NCBI RefSeq assembly: GCF_030540765.1
Contig: NZ_JAUOEL010000005.1
Span: 62,001 to 126,000, forward strand
DNA length: 64,000 nucleotides
Reading direction: 5' to 3'
DNA from: Flavivirga jejuensis
Lineage (GTDB): Bacteria; Bacteroidota; Bacteroidia; Flavobacteriales; Flavobacteriaceae
Notes under the pieces: generated by a model
What the model saw: the letters and a program-made list of their open reading frames with translations, nothing else
Told to the model about the DNA's origin: nothing
Database searches by the model: none
Position numbers and translations under genes: made by a program
In this document: positions 62,743-64,000 of the stretch, piece after piece
Numbering within the stretch: position 1 is the stretch's first letter
Layout of the letters: every line of letters begins with the position of its first letter

Positions 62743-63903
62743 TTGAACAAAACATCTCATATTTATTATTCTGCTAACAAGCTTCCTAAAGGTTGGGATG
62801 CTTTAGTAAACCACGATATTTTTTTACAAGTAGACTATTTAAAAGCTTTGGAAGAAGCTTCTCCAGATAATATTCAACATTTTTATATTGGTGTTTACAA
62901 TAACAATCTTTTAGTCGGTATTGCTATCATACAGCGCGTACAATTGTACTTAAAAGATATGTTTAGAAAAACACAAGTCTCTTGCTTAAAAGAATTTTTT
63001 CAAGACATTGTTTCAAAAATATTAAAAGGAAACATTCTCGTTGTTGGAAACTTGACGCATACAGGGCAACACGGCGTGTTTTTTAACAAGGAGAACATCT
63101 CTCAATCTGCATACTTAGAATGTGTTTTTAATGCCTTAGAGACCATTAAAAAAGACATAAAGGAAAAGCAAAACAAGAAAATTCGAGCTATTATGTTTAA
63201 GGATTATTTTCTTGATGATACTATTCACGCTGAAACATCTTTTTTTAATTCACATAAATTACACAAAGTTTCTGTACAGCCAAATATGATTATGAAAATA
63301 CGACCAGAGTGGCAGGTTATTGATGATTATATGGCTAGTATGACCAAGAAATATCGAACACGGTATAAGCGAGCAAAAAAGAAACTAGGGGTTATTACAT
63401 GCCATGAATTAGATTTGGAAACAATTAAAAGTAATTCTAACAAACTACATAACCTTTATTTGAATGTTTCTAACAATGCTAAGTTTAATACTTTCTTGTT
63501 ACCAGAAAATCATTTTTATAGCTTAAAATTATATTTAAAAGAAAATTTTAAAGTTTTTGGATATTATTTAAACAACAGACTCGTCGGGTTTTTTACTTTA
63601 ATCGTAAACAACAAAAATCTAGAAACTTATTTTTTAGGTTATGATAACGAACATCAGCATTCAAATCAATTGTATTTGAATATGTTATATGACATGGTTA
63701 AGTACGGCATTGATAATCCATTGCCTTATATTGTTTATGCAAGAACAGCTATGGAGATTAAAAGCTCTGTAGGCGCTAAACCCGAAGCTATGGCAGTATA
63801 TATAAAACATACCAATGGGTTTATTAATGCTATTTTAAAACAGGTATTTGGTTTAATGAACCCTAAACAAGATTGGGAAGAACGCCATCCTTTTAAAGAA
63901 TAA
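62743..63903 (+). CDS. GNAT/FemAB-like acyltransferase-fold protein
   Basis: The 386-residue cytoplasmic protein starts at TTG (MNKTSHIYYSANKLPKGWDA); no in-frame ATG lies near. The first half has a FemAB/BioF2-like pattern (FLQVDYLKALEEASPDNIQH, VGIAIIQRVQLYLKD). The second half has a basic helix (MTKKYRTRYKRAKKKLG), then the acetyltransferase-like strand pattern (NNRLVGFFTLIVNNKNLETY, FLGYDNEHQHSNQLYLNML). Such proteins transfer acyl or aminoacyl groups, but the donor and acceptor cannot be told here. It starts 7 bases after a strong terminator, so it needs read-through or an internal promoter that I do not see. Confidence 0.7.
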   Translation: MNKTSHIYYSANKLPKGWDALVNHDIFLQVDYLKALEEASPDNIQHFYIGVYNNNLLVGIAIIQRVQLYLKDMFRKTQVSCLKEFFQDIVSKILKGNILVVGNLTHTGQHGVFFNKENISQSAYLECVFNALETIKKDIKEKQNKKIRAIMFKDYFLDDTIHAETSFFNSHKLHKVSVQPNMIMKIRPEWQVIDDYMASMTKKYRTRYKRAKKKLGVITCHELDLETIKSNSNKLHNLYLNVSNNAKFNTFLLPENHFYSLKLYLKENFKVFGYYLNNRLVGFFTLIVNNKNLETYFLGYDNEHQHSNQLYLNMLYDMVKYGIDNPLPYIVYARTAMEIKSSVGAKPEAMAVYIKHTNGFINAILKQVFGLMNPKQDWEERHPFKE

Positions 63904-64000
63904 AACATAGGCGCATTAAGTATTTAAATATTCTTCCGACTTATATAGTGTCTGGTTAGAACACAGCACTATAGTATAAAATATACGCTTATGAAACAAT
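63904..64000 (+). other. Intergenic end of window with a possible gene start
   Basis: An imperfect inverted repeat (TATAGTG ... CACTATA, about 63945-63975) precedes TATAAAATATACG and an ATG at 63991 (ATGAAACAAT). The ATG may begin a new gene, but only three codons are visible. Confidence 0.3.

Overview
The window comes from the chromosome of a low-GC marine-type Bacteroidetes, very probably a member of Flavobacteriaceae. The evidence is the SusC/SusD pairs, type IX secretion (T9SS) C-terminal sorting domains, Bacteroidetes -7 promoter elements (TAnnTTTG) and near absence of Shine-Dalgarno sequences. I cannot fix the genus by eye.

Layout. 1-11.9 kb is mostly housekeeping and small secreted proteins: the 5' end of pgk, a DUF2652 protein, holB (DNA polymerase III delta'), three repeat-rich T9SS-sorted proteins around a Crp/Fnr regulator, rnr (RNase R), a broken YbjQ-family gene and a DUF2807 protein. 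12.1-22.7 kb starts a polysaccharide utilisation locus (PUL): a membrane propeller/Y_Y_Y/HTH regulator, SusC, SusD and two glycan-binding lipoproteins. 22.7-30.0 kb is an accessory insert that splits the PUL. It holds dispersed palindromic repeats, remnants of an AraC gene and of a lipoprotein gene, a serine hydrolase, an ImmA/DUF4411 toxin-antitoxin pair, small unknown genes and two tandem copies of a structured RNA with its own promoters.

30.0-52.4 kb resumes the PUL as a beta-glucan (laminarin-like beta-1,3/1,6-glucan) degradation set: a clan GH-A glycosidase fused to a putative outer-membrane beta-barrel, glycan-binding lipoproteins, a GH16 laminarinase, a GH94/149/161-like phosphorylase, a surface/periplasmic GH17, a GH30, a GPH-type transporter, a cytoplasmic GH17, an FG-GAP/ASPIC lipoprotein and a T9SS-sorted glycan-binding protein. 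The logic is extracellular cutting (GH16), import through SusCD, periplasmic trimming (GH17, GH30), inner-membrane import, and cytoplasmic phosphorolysis/hydrolysis. Two conserved upstream boxes recur before susC, before the GH operon and before the last PUL gene. One of them also occurs before the regulator gene, which suggests a single regulon.

52.5-64 kb returns to core genes: a LysE exporter, a glycosidase islet bounded by tRNA-Cys and a decayed copy of that tRNA's 3' end (with a MITE-like element), folB next to a broken Zn-ribbon gene, glnS, a DUF2339/DUF3999 membrane pair, a DUF1761 protein and a GNAT/FemAB-like protein.

The most unusual items are the two tandem pseudoknot RNAs (ungapped 72-nt cores with compensatory base changes), the glycosidase/beta-barrel fusion, the shared PUL regulatory boxes and the tRNA-Cys-bounded glycosidase islet.
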